Source: Phyllobacterium trifolii
GTDB taxonomy: Bacteria > Pseudomonadota > Alphaproteobacteria > Rhizobiales > Rhizobiaceae
Reading direction: 5' to 3'
Length of the DNA stretch: 51,152 nt
Assembly: GCF_014192095.1 (NCBI RefSeq)
Contig: NZ_JACHXN010000032.1
Coordinates: 1-51,152 of the forward strand
Below are positions 8,442 through 17,254 of this stretch, piece after piece. The notes under the pieces were generated by a model that was given only the letters and a program-made list of their open reading frames with translations, was not told the DNA's origin and searched no databases. How positions within the stretch are numbered: the stretch's first letter is position 1; each line of letters opens with the position of its first letter. The position numbers and the translations under genes were made by a program.

Positions 8442-10889
8442 TCAGTGTTTGATCTTCTTTGTTTCGCCGGCGAGCTTGTCTCTGACCCGATCCGTCAGCA
8501 TCTCGACGATGGAGTCGGCATCTTCGAGATGCAGATTCACATCCCGTTGCGGGTAAGGGATCTCGATCCCCTCCTCGGCAAAACGGTCGATCAATGTGAA
8601 GCGGATTTCGTTCTGAACAGTGCCGGAGTTGGATAGATCCGCGAGATGGACGCGCATCTCGAATTGCATGACTGACTCGCTGATTGCACTGAACGCGACA
8701 AACGGTTCCGGATTCTTCAAAACAAGCGGATGACCGCGAGCAATCTCCATCAGAATGGCATGCACACGACGGGGATCGACCTTATGGGAAACGCCGATCG
8801 GGATATCGACGCGGCCGAGTTTGTTGCGATGCGTCCAGTTGCCAACACTGCCGTTGATAAAGGATGAGTTTGGAATGATGAGGGACTGGCGCTGGAAGGT
8901 TTCAACCTCCGTTGCCCGGACGCTGATCTTCTTGACAATGCCGCCGACGCCGCCGGTCTCGATCCAGTCGCCGACCTTGAAGGGACGCTCCGCAAGCAGG
9001 ATAAGACCGGAAACAAAATTCGAGACGATCGCTTGCATACCGAAACCGATACCAAGCGACAGACCGCCCGCAACCAGTGCCAGACTGGACAGGTTGATGC
9101 CGGCCGCCGAAATGCCGATGACACCTGCAATGCCGAGGCCAAGGTAGCCAACAGCGGTGCGGATCGAATTGCGTACACCTGAATCGAGCCTGCCGCGTGC
9201 CATGACACGATTGTCGAGCCAGCCCTGAAACCAGCGCGTAAATCCGTAGAACAGCGCGAACAACAGAACGCCGATAGCAATCGAAACCAGTGAAATATTA
9301 ACCGAACCAATCTGGAAACCTGTCGCGATTGCTACGAACCAGGCCGACATTTCGCTCCATTGGAATCCCCACAACAGGAGGATTATCGGAATACCCAGCG
9401 CTACAACGAAGATATTGATGACAATACTCAACACCAGACCGAGCTGGTCGAGGGCAGTCTCGTCCAAACCAAAACGGGTCTGCACCGCCCGTCCAAGCTT
9501 GGTCCCCGTAAGTGCATTCTCATCGGACACCGCCCGAGCCGTCAGGAAGCCCAGGTACATCGTGACGACCACGGCGCCATTGATAACAATCTGCTGCGAC
9601 ACGAAGCGTGCCAGTCCGATATAACCGAGAAGCGCCGCGACGATAGGCACGAGACCGATCGCATAGAGGAGAAGCCGCATGGCCCTCGGCCAGGGCTTGA
9701 TATTTCCGGTTTCTTCGTCTTCCAGCGGTCTCAGTGAGGCCATGGCGATGATGAGCAGGCCCACCAGAACGGTAGCAAAAAGGCTCTTTGCGACGGTCAA
9801 TGACAATGGCGAACCAGCGATCTGATTGACCGTATCGGCGATGTAATCGAGCCCGGTGATCGTTGCTGTTGCCGTGATCAATACCATCAGGATACGGCCT
9901 GGTCGCGGTGCTATGCGCACCAGACGCCAGTTGGGTGCACCCGGACAGATCACCGCCTGCGCCAGGGCGTGGACAAAATATACAATGCCAATGACGCAAA
10001 AGAGCATATAGATCAGTGATGCAATATCTGGTCGCAACACGTTGAAATAATTCAGAAATAAGTATGTTGTGACAAGGAAGACAACCACTGTCAGCGATCG
10101 CATGAGAGTCGACCAGAACGCGACAGCGAGACGGCTGAGATAAGATGGCGATTCAATCGTCGCGTCACGCAGATAAAGATGGCCGAGTGTCCGCTGACCA
10201 CCAATCAGCAATACGAGTGCTGCAATCGCCGCAAAAAAGGCGGCGGCCAGCATGGATTGCCATTTGAAGGAAACGACGAAGCGCCACCAGGATGAAACCA
10301 CCTGATTCATCGTTCGTATTTCCTGGCCGTAGGCGTCTGCGACTTCGCTACCGAGCGAATAATTGATGTTGACGCGCTGCGAAAGCGTGTTGGTGAACAG
10401 TTCGCGCCGTGCATCCACTGTTCGCTCAATCATCCGGTTAGCCGCGATCAACTGATCCTCGGTCTCGCCCAGGACGGCATTGATCTCGGCTTTCTCGGTC
10501 GTCAGCTTCGCCCGCTCATCGGTGACGATCTGCGCCTCCGGTGGCTGGCCTTGGGCTGGTGGAGGACCGAGCTGATCCAGCCGCGAATTGATTTCCGTGA
10601 CACGCGGTCTGAACGATACGCCGATATCCAACAGTTTTTTGGCGCTGGCCTCCAGATTAAGACGCAGATCCGCCAACGCTGCATCGGTGTCGGCCTTCTC
10701 CATTTGTTGGGCATAGTCTGCGATTTGCTTCTTCACGGCATCGATTGCAGGCCGCTGTTCTGCAACAATGCCCGTGGCAGGAGCCGGAGCAGGCGCAGGC
10801 GTCTGCGCGGCAGTCGAATTTACCGCACCAGCAAGAATCAAAACTGTAGAAATCGCCAGAAGTATCCGGCGGACGGAGGAAGGAATCAC
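8442..10889 (-). CDS. Large MscS-family mechanosensitive channel with DUF3772-like periplasmic domain
   Basis: An 815-residue inner-membrane protein. A signal peptide (cleavage near STAAQ) precedes a periplasmic, partly coiled-coil domain to about residue 190, then about ten membrane segments. The MscS pore helix and beta domain lie near the C-terminal third (GGLSLGIGFGMQAIVSNFVSG, then ERPFKVGDWIE). The C-terminus is the cytoplasmic alpha/beta vestibule. Such channels release solutes during hypo-osmotic shock. The start is a GTG at 10889 with only a modest ribosome binding site. The gene stands alone, with rlpA 250 nt downstream on the same strand. Osmotic regulation is an inference. Confidence 0.9.
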   Translation of the reverse strand: MIPSSVRRILLAISTVLILAGAVNSTAAQTPAPAPAPATGIVAEQRPAIDAVKKQIADYAQQMEKADTDAALADLRLNLEASAKKLLDIGVSFRPRVTEINSRLDQLGPPPAQGQPPEAQIVTDERAKLTTEKAEINAVLGETEDQLIAANRMIERTVDARRELFTNTLSQRVNINYSLGSEVADAYGQEIRTMNQVVSSWWRFVVSFKWQSMLAAAFFAAIAALVLLIGGQRTLGHLYLRDATIESPSYLSRLAVAFWSTLMRSLTVVVFLVTTYLFLNYFNVLRPDIASLIYMLFCVIGIVYFVHALAQAVICPGAPNWRLVRIAPRPGRILMVLITATATITGLDYIADTVNQIAGSPLSLTVAKSLFATVLVGLLIIAMASLRPLEDEETGNIKPWPRAMRLLLYAIGLVPIVAALLGYIGLARFVSQQIVINGAVVVTMYLGFLTARAVSDENALTGTKLGRAVQTRFGLDETALDQLGLVLSIVINIFVVALGIPIILLLWGFQWSEMSAWFVAIATGFQIGSVNISLVSIAIGVLLFALFYGFTRWFQGWLDNRVMARGRLDSGVRNSIRTAVGYLGLGIAGVIGISAAGINLSSLALVAGGLSLGIGFGMQAIVSNFVSGLILLAERPFKVGDWIETGGVGGIVKKISVRATEVETFQRQSLIIPNSSFINGSVGNWTHRNKLGRVDIPIGVSHKVDPRRVHAILMEIARGHPLVLKNPEPFVAFSAISESVMQFEMRVHLADLSNSGTVQNEIRFTLIDRFAEEGIEIPYPQRDVNLHLEDADSIVEMLTDRVRDKLAGETKKIKH

Positions 10890-11133
10890 AGGGTCAAATC
10901 CATGTAAAAACAGTTTTCAGGGCACGATTGCCCGTTCATATCGGCACAATCAAGGCATTTTACGCTTTATAAGGTCAGACAGACTACCAGACTGGTAGTT
11001 TGAACTGCCGTTAGCTGGACACTGACGACGAGGTTGACGCCGCAATTCGAAAGGCTATATAGACCGCGCACAGCGTTCGTAGCATTCTTTTGGCCTTCGC
11101 CAAAACATTGGATATCAAACGTTTCAGCAGGTT

Positions 11134-11223
11134 GGAGGGGTGGCCGAGCGGTTTAAGGCACCGGTCTTGAAAACCGGCGTAGGTGAGAGCCTACCGTGGG
11201 TTCGAATCCCACCCCCTCCGCCA
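11134..11223 (+). tRNA. tRNA-Ser (anticodon UGA)
   Basis: A complete class II tRNA. The acceptor stem GGAGGGG pairs with CCCCTCC, the anticodon stem CCGGT/ACCGG encloses the loop CTTGAAA with TGA at 11168-11170, a long variable arm (GTAGGTGAGAGCCTAC) marks serine, the T-arm contains GGTTCGAATCC, and CCA is encoded at 11221-11223. It reads serine UCA/UCG-type codons. It stands alone between divergent flanking genes. No integrase or partial duplicate of its 3' end was seen nearby. Confidence 0.98.
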
Positions 11224-11343
11224 TTTCTCATGAATTATCGTTTAGGGCGCTTTGCAGTTTATCTGAGAACGGCGGCACGATTTTCATCGCACTAAAGAAA
11301 AATTTGACACCCCAGCCAATCAACTCTGGCGATGGCATTACAA

Positions 11344-14300
11344 CTAGCGAATAAGTGTGCCGGTCACGTAAATGGCAATGACGTACCAAAGAACATAGAG
11401 GCAGTAGGTCTGGCCATCGCCCGTATAGATCTGTCGAACCGAACCGGCGACGCTCAGCGTCAAATCCGATATACCGCGCCAGAATGCTATAGCGACAGGC
11501 CTCAACAAGCGCGAGAGACCGGGTTGGTAAAATGCGTAAAAGACCGTAACGCCGGTCGTCGGGGCGCGCCGATACCCGTAAATGTATCGCAGCCAGACGA
11601 CGAAAAAGAGAACCGCCGCGATCGCGACGGTAATGGCCATGACAGGTATAGGATTCCAATATCCGTAAATCGTTTCCAGCGACATGCCATCCCAAACCAA
11701 CGTCGAGGCGAATGCAGGGTCGATAGCTGCGGATACGGGCTCCATGAACAGTTTCGGGAAGAATGTCAAAGCGAAGATGGCGATGATCAGGACATATTGC
11801 GGCACAAGAAGTGCGAGCGGCGCCTCCGCAATTGCCTCGAATCTGGCTTTTCGTTCTCCAAGAAAAACCGCGTAGGCCAGACGAAACATGTAGAGAAAGC
11901 CGACGAAGGTTGCGAGAACGGCCAATGCCGCGAGCCCGTACCAGCCCTTTTCTACCATGGCACTGAGAAGCAGCCACTTGCCACCGAACCCCGCGAGTGG
12001 TGGCAGGCCGGACATCGATATCAGGGCCGTGGCGACCGCAGCGAAGGTGAAGGGCATGTTGCGAACCAGTCCACCATTCTCTTCAAGCAGCCGCGTTCCG
12101 GTCCGCAGGATGACGCCGGCACCGGCAAGAAACAATATGCCCTTCACCATCAGGTGGTTGGCAACGAGATAGAATGCCGTGACCCAGCCGAGATGGCTCA
12201 TCAGCGCGATGGCGGTCACGATATAGCCAAGCTGACTCATGCTCGAATAGGCGAGCATGCGCTTCATGTCGGTTTGCTGTAGCGCCATCGCCGCACCTAA
12301 CAACGTCGTCAACAGACCGACCCAACCCATCACGTGAGCCATGTCGAGGCCAATTTCCGAGCGGATGGCGAGATAGGTGACCGAGAACAGGCCAAAGATT
12401 GCAACCTTGCTGACCACCGCCGACAACATTGCCGAGAGGTCATCATCGGCCTCCGCATAGGCGCCGGGGAGCCAGATATGGACACCCGCAGCCCCCGCCT
12501 TGATGAGAAAGCCCACGGCCAGCAATACAAATGCGGGCCAGGCATCCTTCCCTGCAGCCCCGAATGCAGCAAGGTCAATCGTGCCATTGGCGGCGGCGGC
12601 CATGGCAAAGCCTGCGAGAAGACAAAAGGCCGATGCAATCGAGAACAACAGGAATGGCAGCGCATAGGGATGGGCGTTGCGTGCCTGCGCAATCAAGAAA
12701 TAGGAAGAAAGGGTGATCATTTCCCAGCTGAAGAAGAACTCAAGACTCGTGGTCGTGCGCAGCAGTGCGGCGATGGACAGGAGGAGCAATGCCATCAGCG
12801 GATAGTACCCGAGCCGCGGGTCCGCGCGATAGAAGCTGGCCGACGCGATAACCAGCCCGCCTGAAAGGAGAAGCACCGCGAAGAGGCGGCTGATGCCCTC
12901 GACCGGACCAACGATCCACATGCCGAGCAAGAGGACCAGTATGAGCATGAGCATTGATTTGAGCCGCCCGGGAAGCCAGTCGAACAGGCAGAGAAAGGCA
13001 CCGGCAACCAGCGGTGCGAATATCCATAGCGAGGCTGCTCCTGAAAGATTAGCCGCCACATAGCCCGAAACGCAGAGAAACACTGCACACAAACCAGCAG
13101 GCAGTAGACGCCCGGGCGAGACAGCAATGGCGCCTTGTTCGACGGTACGGGTCGCCTGCTTGAACCAGCGGAACATGTATGCGATCTCGAGCAGCGACCC
13201 GATCAGAATAACGGCGATCCACCCAAAGTGCCCAGCCGCTGCGACGCGAATGACGAGCTCCCATTTCGACCAGAAACCCGGAAAAGGTGGCAGACCGGCA
13301 ATGGCGACGAGCAGAATGGCGAAGATGAGCATTATTAGCGGACGTCCCGCGAGTGCGGACCAGTCGTCGACCTGCGGACGATTGACGGCGCCTGCCAGGA
13401 AGAACAAGCCAGCCTTCGCCAAAAGGTGATTGACGAACAGCCCGCCGACGACGAGCGGCATCGATGCATCGGCACCAAGATGTCGTATCAGCGCCAGCGC
13501 CAGGGTGAGAAGGCCCATTTGTGCGATCGACGAATAGCCAAGCATGCGCTGAACGTTCGTCTGGCGCAGTCCGGCAAGATTGGAGAACAGGAACGTTATC
13601 CCGCCTGACACTGCGATAAGGATAAGGTAGTTTTCGAACAGCGGAAGCAATTTGAAGAGCGCAAAGAATACGCCCGCCGACACTGCCCCGGAAACGAGTG
13701 CTGCAACACCGCTCGAGGCTGACTGATAGACATCCAGCCCCCAGCCGTTGGCCGGAAAGGGCTTCAGTTCGATGATGAGGCAGGACAATACAAGCAGCAA
13801 CGCCGTAGTTCCGATCGGTCCGGCTATCGTCGCGCGGTGGACGATCATGTCGTCAATGTTGAGCGTTCCGGTTGCGTGATAGAGCAGAGCCGTGCCCAGC
13901 AGGAAAAAGGTCGAGGCAAGCACGGTCGCCAGGATGTACTTGAATCCGGCAGCGAACGCTGCCGGTGTACCATCGAAGCCGAGGAGACCGTACGTCGCTA
14001 TCGATACAATTTCGAGGAACACAAAAAGGTTGAACAAATCCCTTGTCATCACCATCCCGTTGACGCCCATGATCAAGAGCAGAAACAGCAATTGCGCCGC
14101 ATAGTTTTGACGTAGCCGATCCCAAAGATGCCAGGCGGCCAGCAGCGCGACGACATTGACGCTGAAAGCACACACACCCTCCCAGGGCCCAACGCGGAGA
14201 TTGATCGAATATGGCGGCGCACTGCCGGCCGTGAAGCTCTCCAACACCGGTTGCCCGTGATAAACCGCCCACAGGCAGGCACCCGAAACGGCAAATATAC

Positions 14301-14427
14301 CGGCGAGCGCAAGGACAAAGATCACTGCCGACAACGGTTTGGCGATGCGATACAGCAGCGGGATGAGAAAGCTGCCCCCAAGGCCGAACAGAAAGATGTT
14401 CAACGGATGCAACAGGGCTTCTACCAT
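11344..14427 (-). CDS. Fused double proton-antiporter subunit (MrpD/NuoN-like twice)
   Basis: A 1027-residue, very hydrophobic protein made of two Proton_antipo_M modules in tandem. Module one (about 1-480) has E139 in FVFLEIVS, K222 in IIELKPFP and K259. Module two (about 490-1027) has E569 in FFSWEMIT, K643 in FLIKAGAAGVHIWLP and K674 in VSKVAIF. These Glu/Lys positions match the charged residues that carry protons in MrpA, MrpD and complex I antiporter subunits, so both halves look functional. The gene overlaps the mrpC-like gene by 7 nt and closes the operon. No stand-alone MrpA is present in the window, so this fusion may replace MrpA plus MrpD. The ion carried cannot be told from sequence. 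Confidence 0.9.
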   Translation of the reverse strand: MVEALLHPLNIFLFGLGGSFLIPLLYRIAKPLSAVIFVLALAGIFAVSGACLWAVYHGQPVLESFTAGSAPPYSINLRVGPWEGVCAFSVNVVALLAAWHLWDRLRQNYAAQLLFLLLIMGVNGMVMTRDLFNLFVFLEIVSIATYGLLGFDGTPAAFAAGFKYILATVLASTFFLLGTALLYHATGTLNIDDMIVHRATIAGPIGTTALLLVLSCLIIELKPFPANGWGLDVYQSASSGVAALVSGAVSAGVFFALFKLLPLFENYLILIAVSGGITFLFSNLAGLRQTNVQRMLGYSSIAQMGLLTLALALIRHLGADASMPLVVGGLFVNHLLAKAGLFFLAGAVNRPQVDDWSALAGRPLIMLIFAILLVAIAGLPPFPGFWSKWELVIRVAAAGHFGWIAVILIGSLLEIAYMFRWFKQATRTVEQGAIAVSPGRLLPAGLCAVFLCVSGYVAANLSGAASLWIFAPLVAGAFLCLFDWLPGRLKSMLMLILVLLLGMWIVGPVEGISRLFAVLLLSGGLVIASASFYRADPRLGYYPLMALLLLSIAALLRTTTSLEFFFSWEMITLSSYFLIAQARNAHPYALPFLLFSIASAFCLLAGFAMAAAANGTIDLAAFGAAGKDAWPAFVLLAVGFLIKAGAAGVHIWLPGAYAEADDDLSAMLSAVVSKVAIFGLFSVTYLAIRSEIGLDMAHVMGWVGLLTTLLGAAMALQQTDMKRMLAYSSMSQLGYIVTAIALMSHLGWVTAFYLVANHLMVKGILFLAGAGVILRTGTRLLEENGGLVRNMPFTFAAVATALISMSGLPPLAGFGGKWLLLSAMVEKGWYGLAALAVLATFVGFLYMFRLAYAVFLGERKARFEAIAEAPLALLVPQYVLIIAIFALTFFPKLFMEPVSAAIDPAFASTLVWDGMSLETIYGYWNPIPVMAITVAIAAVLFFVVWLRYIYGYRRAPTTGVTVFYAFYQPGLSRLLRPVAIAFWRGISDLTLSVAGSVRQIYTGDGQTYCLYVLWYVIAIYVTGTLIR

Positions 14428-14801
14428 TTCGACTCCGTGAAGGCGTCGATGTCGAGCGTCTTCCTGGCATCGTAAAGGCGTATTGCGAATGACAGCATGA
14501 TCGCAGTTACTGAAAAGCCGATGACGATGGCCGTGACGACCAGCGCCGAAGGGATAGGATCGACGGCGTTCGTCGCAGCGTTGGCCTTATCCAATGCCGC
14601 GTCGATGATTGGCGCCGTGCCGCCAGTGACGTAGCCGGTTGCCACCATGACAACGTGGATGCCGGTGTCGATCAGCGAAAAACCGATAATGATGCGCAGA
14701 ATGTTGCGATGGACGAAAATTCCCGCAAGGCCGATCAGGATCAGGCAAAATCCCGTGACCAGCAATATCTGCGAAACCGGTAGACCCACCTCGCCCGCCA
14801 T
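14421..14801 (-). CDS. mrpC: MrpC/NuoK-like antiporter subunit
   Basis: A 126-residue membrane protein with three predicted helices and the NuoK/MrpC signature (LILIGLAGIFVHRNILRIIIG, then SALVVTAIVIGFSVTAIM). It is one of the small core membrane subunits of Mrp and Mbh complexes. I chose the ATG at 14801, one base after the preceding stop codon; a longer form would overlap the mrpB-like gene and add a polar tail unlike the family. An internal insertion of about 30 residues after the second helix (GGTAPIIDAALDKANAATNA) is typical of MbhG/MrpC proteins next to MbhH-like subunits. Confidence 0.88.
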   Translation of the reverse strand: MAGEVGLPVSQILLVTGFCLILIGLAGIFVHRNILRIIIGFSLIDTGIHVVMVATGYVTGGTAPIIDAALDKANAATNAVDPIPSALVVTAIVIGFSVTAIMLSFAIRLYDARKTLDIDAFTESKW

Positions 14802-14802
14802 A

Positions 14803-15501
14803 TCAGTGCCGGAACCGATCGATGACGACACTGAGCTCGGCTCCAACCTTGATGCCAAGCAAGGCCGATATCAGGGGAATTGCGCCAGCACTCAACAGCG
14901 TTCCAAATGTACCGAGTGGCAGAATGTGGCTATCAAGAAAACCGTCGGCAAAAACAATACCGAGAATTCCGATCGATACGTAAAGGACGCCGGCGAGCGA
15001 TTCCGTCACACTCAGGAAACCGTGATGCAATTGGGTTGCGGGGCTCGCCAGCATCAGCAGCATGACACCGGACGCCACCACCGCACCACCCTGAAACCCG
15101 CCACCGGCCGAAAGATGCCCGTTCATGATGACATAAGCGCCGAACAGGAAGATAAGCGGCAATATGACCTCGGCGCCGGTACGGACCAGTTCGCTCGGCT
15201 CGCTCTCGTCGATACTTGTTACGTTGGTGACTTGCGCGTTTTCGCCAGACTTGCTGGCAAGGAGCACACCAACGCTCGCCGCCACCATGAAAAGCACTGC
15301 CACCTCCCCCAGCGTGTCGAAGCCGCGATAGGTAATGAGTATCCCCGTCACAACATTCGGCGCACCGAGTTCGCGCGGAACCTGCGTGAGATAGTATTCG
15401 GCAAGCGGCGATCTCGTCTGGCGTTCGCTATACCCCCCAACCACGCTAAAGAAGATTGCCGCGAACATCAGCACGGCGATGATGGCAAATACGCGTTTCA
15501 T
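14803..15501 (-). CDS. mrpB: MrpB-like subunit (MbhE plus MbhF/MnhB domains fused)
   Basis: A 232-residue membrane protein. The N-terminal part (about 1-85) resembles MbhE, with the RGFDTLGEVAVLF motif seen at the end of MrpA and in MbhE. The remainder is an MnhB domain (ILPLIFLFGAYVIMNGHLSAGGGFQGG). This two-part arrangement is common where MrpA is not fused to MrpB. I chose the ATG at 15501, which overlaps the mrpG stop by 4 nt (ATGA); an upstream in-frame extension runs through mrpG and is not credible. It ends one base before mrpC starts. Confidence 0.88.
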   Translation of the reverse strand: MKRVFAIIAVLMFAAIFFSVVGGYSERQTRSPLAEYYLTQVPRELGAPNVVTGILITYRGFDTLGEVAVLFMVAASVGVLLASKSGENAQVTNVTSIDESEPSELVRTGAEVILPLIFLFGAYVIMNGHLSAGGGFQGGAVVASGVMLLMLASPATQLHHGFLSVTESLAGVLYVSIGILGIVFADGFLDSHILPLGTFGTLLSAGAIPLISALLGIKVGAELSVVIDRFRH

Positions 15502-15845
15502 CCCGCACCGCCCTCCTCCTTGTCTGCATTCTCCGCGTCGCGCAATGCATCGGTTATGGTAGAGGCAGCCATGGGCGTTCCGATTGCGTGGGCGGCACGC
15601 GACAGGGCATGCGATGACAATGGATTGGTCATCAGCACGAAATAGGCGACGATAAGCAGCTTGGCGCTCCAATCGGGATGATAGATGCCCAGTCCGACCA
15701 GCACCAAAATATTGCCCAGAGTCGACGCCTTGGTGCCCGCCTGGATGCGGGTAAAGGCATCCGGCATACGCAGGAGTCCGAGCCCAGCCGAAAAAAGAAA
15801 GAAAGCACCCAGCAGGATCATCAGGCTGCCGATCAGTTCCATCAT
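15498..15845 (-). CDS. mrpG: MrpG/MnhG-type antiporter subunit
   Basis: A 115-residue protein with three transmembrane helices and the MnhG signature (GAFFLFSAGLGLLRMPDAFTRIQAGTKA in part, then LVLMTNPLSSHALSRAA). MrpG is an essential small subunit of Mrp complexes, though its mechanism is unclear. It overlaps the next gene by 4 nt and the previous one by 4 nt, so the run is translationally coupled. The C-terminus is a charged tail. Confidence 0.9.
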   Translation of the reverse strand: MMELIGSLMILLGAFFLFSAGLGLLRMPDAFTRIQAGTKASTLGNILVLVGLGIYHPDWSAKLLIVAYFVLMTNPLSSHALSRAAHAIGTPMAASTITDALRDAENADKEEGGAG

Positions 15846-16087
15846 GGCTCCCTCCCGCCGCCGGTCCTTCGCATCGTGTAGAGGAAGATCAGAGTTGCCA
15901 GTCCCGAGCCTATTGCCGCCTCTGCCATCGCAACATCAGGTGCAGCCAGCAGAACATATGACACCGCAGCAAAGAGGCTCGCGAGGCCGGCGCTGATCAT
16001 CGCTGCCAGCAGGTTGCCGAGACACATCGCCAGCACACCACTGACCAGGATGCCGGCGCAAACCAGAATGACGAGGAGTTCCAACAT
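15842..16087 (-). CDS. MbhD/DUF4040-type antiporter subunit
   Basis: An 81-residue protein with three short hydrophobic helices and the DUF4040 pattern (AAPDVAMAEAAIGSG, TLIFLYTM). This unit forms the extra helices at the end of MrpA in standard Mrp complexes and exists as a separate MbhD subunit in Mbh-type complexes. I chose the ATG at 16087, with AGGAG about 15 nt upstream; the upstream in-frame extension overlaps mrpF. Its presence as a separate gene argues that the operon follows the Mbh-like split layout. Confidence 0.85.
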   Translation of the reverse strand: MLELLVILVCAGILVSGVLAMCLGNLLAAMISAGLASLFAAVSYVLLAAPDVAMAEAAIGSGLATLIFLYTMRRTGGGREP

Positions 16088-16091
16088 GGCG

Positions 16092-16352
16092 CTAAGATCT
16101 CCTTTCGAGGAAGCGCGCAATGGCAAGCACGGCCAGGAAGCTCAGCAACCCATAGACCAGCGCAACATCGATATAGACGAAACGACCGGATAGATGGGCG
16201 TAGAGTGCTATGAGCGAAATTGAGATCACCGTGAGCATATCGATCGCAACGATTCTGTCGACGATGGTCCTGCCGATGATAAGCCGCACCACACCGCAGG
16301 CGATGCCCATAAAAATCAATGCACCAGCTATCTGCAGGATAACGTCAGCCAA
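16092..16352 (-). CDS. mrpF: MrpF/MnhF-type antiporter subunit
   Basis: An 86-residue protein with three transmembrane helices and MnhF features (GPTIVDRI-like segment GRTIVDRIVAIDML at residues 28-41, LLSFLAVLAIARF at the end). It overlaps mrpE by 8 nt. MrpF is a small membrane subunit required for Mrp assembly and activity. No unusual residues are visible. Confidence 0.9.
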   Translation of the reverse strand: MADVILQIAGALIFMGIACGVVRLIIGRTIVDRIVAIDMLTVISISLIALYAHLSGRFVYIDVALVYGLLSFLAVLAIARFLERRS

Positions 16353-16878
16353 AGACTTCTCCCAAGTGTTTCTCGAATGGCCCTGCGATCATTTCGGTCG
16401 CAATCTCGGGATCGACGGTTTTGACGTCAAGCCAGTGAATAAACAGCGCATCGTCCTTTATCGCCATGACGAGTGAGCCCGGCGTCAGTGCGATCGAATT
16501 GGCAAGGGCCAGTCTTCCGATCGGCGATTTGAGCCGGATATTGATCCTGACGATACCGGGATGAATGTCTATGCGTGGAGAATAGACGTATCGCAGCATG
16601 TTCAGGTTGGCTTTCACCAACTCTAAAAAAAACACGCCTGTATAGGCGATGAAATGGAGGACGCTTCGCGGTGTCAGCAGGACGTTCCACCATGTGCCGC
16701 TGCGGCGCATGAAAATCCAGTCGACAACCAGTGCAATCACGGCGCCAGTTACCACGATGGGAAGAGCGAGACTCGAATTCAGGATCAGCCAAAGCGAAAA
16801 CAACAGCAGCCAGAGACTGATCGAGCCGAGCGCCGAACGCGAAACGCTGCTGTCATCGGTCTGACGGTCTGACGGCAT
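16345..16878 (-). CDS. mrpE: MrpE/MnhE-type antiporter subunit, first gene of the operon
   Basis: A 177-residue protein with two to three N-terminal membrane helices (SLWLLLFSLWLILNSSLALP) and a soluble C-terminal part typical of MnhE (RLKSPIGRLALANSIALTPG, IHWLDV). It is the first gene of the minus-strand run E-F-MbhD-G-B-C-D, whose genes overlap or lie within 5 nt of each other. The promoter must lie in the divergent spacer upstream of 16878. Confidence 0.9.
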   Translation of the reverse strand: MPSDRQTDDSSVSRSALGSISLWLLLFSLWLILNSSLALPIVVTGAVIALVVDWIFMRRSGTWWNVLLTPRSVLHFIAYTGVFFLELVKANLNMLRYVYSPRIDIHPGIVRINIRLKSPIGRLALANSIALTPGSLVMAIKDDALFIHWLDVKTVDPEIATEMIAGPFEKHLGEVFG

Positions 16879-17141
16879 TTAAAGCGGCCTTTGTAGACAA
16901 TCGAGATAATCCATCCGACTGGCGGAAGCGGTCTCTATATAACCGCCTCTATTATAAGCTAAAGTTCCGGAAAAATGCTTCCAATTTGTTGACTATCCTT
17001 CGTTTTTATTTGGTCGAAAGCCCTCTTTGTTTCGACGAATGGTATCTAAAGCAAAGATTTGGGACTCAATGCCAATCACAGTGCTTCTGTGGGAAGTTAA
17101 TGTATTTGAATGGCCACACCTTGGGCAATGCGATTAGGGAA
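16879..17141. other. Divergent intergenic spacer
   Basis: This AT-rich spacer separates the leftward antiporter operon from the rightward beta-helix gene and must hold both promoters. No convincing operator, riboswitch or terminator was recognised in it. Confidence 0.5.
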
Positions 17142-17254
17142 ATGACAACATCGAGAACCCTCCGAAAACTGAACCTGAAATCTCCGTTGACTCCAGCCTC
17201 GCTGGTTTCCAACCGCTCAGTGCAGCTGAAGCTAAGGTCGTTGCGCATCTGAGT

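Noticed and set aside
11134..11223. tRNA-Ser as an integration site of the accessory region
   Set aside because: The accessory genes lie more than 16 kb away, and no integrase gene or repeated tRNA 3' end was seen.
11228..11977. A 249-codon minus-strand open frame within the end of the fused antiporter gene
   Set aside because: It lies out of frame inside a clearly coding membrane protein, has no family resemblance and an implausible composition.
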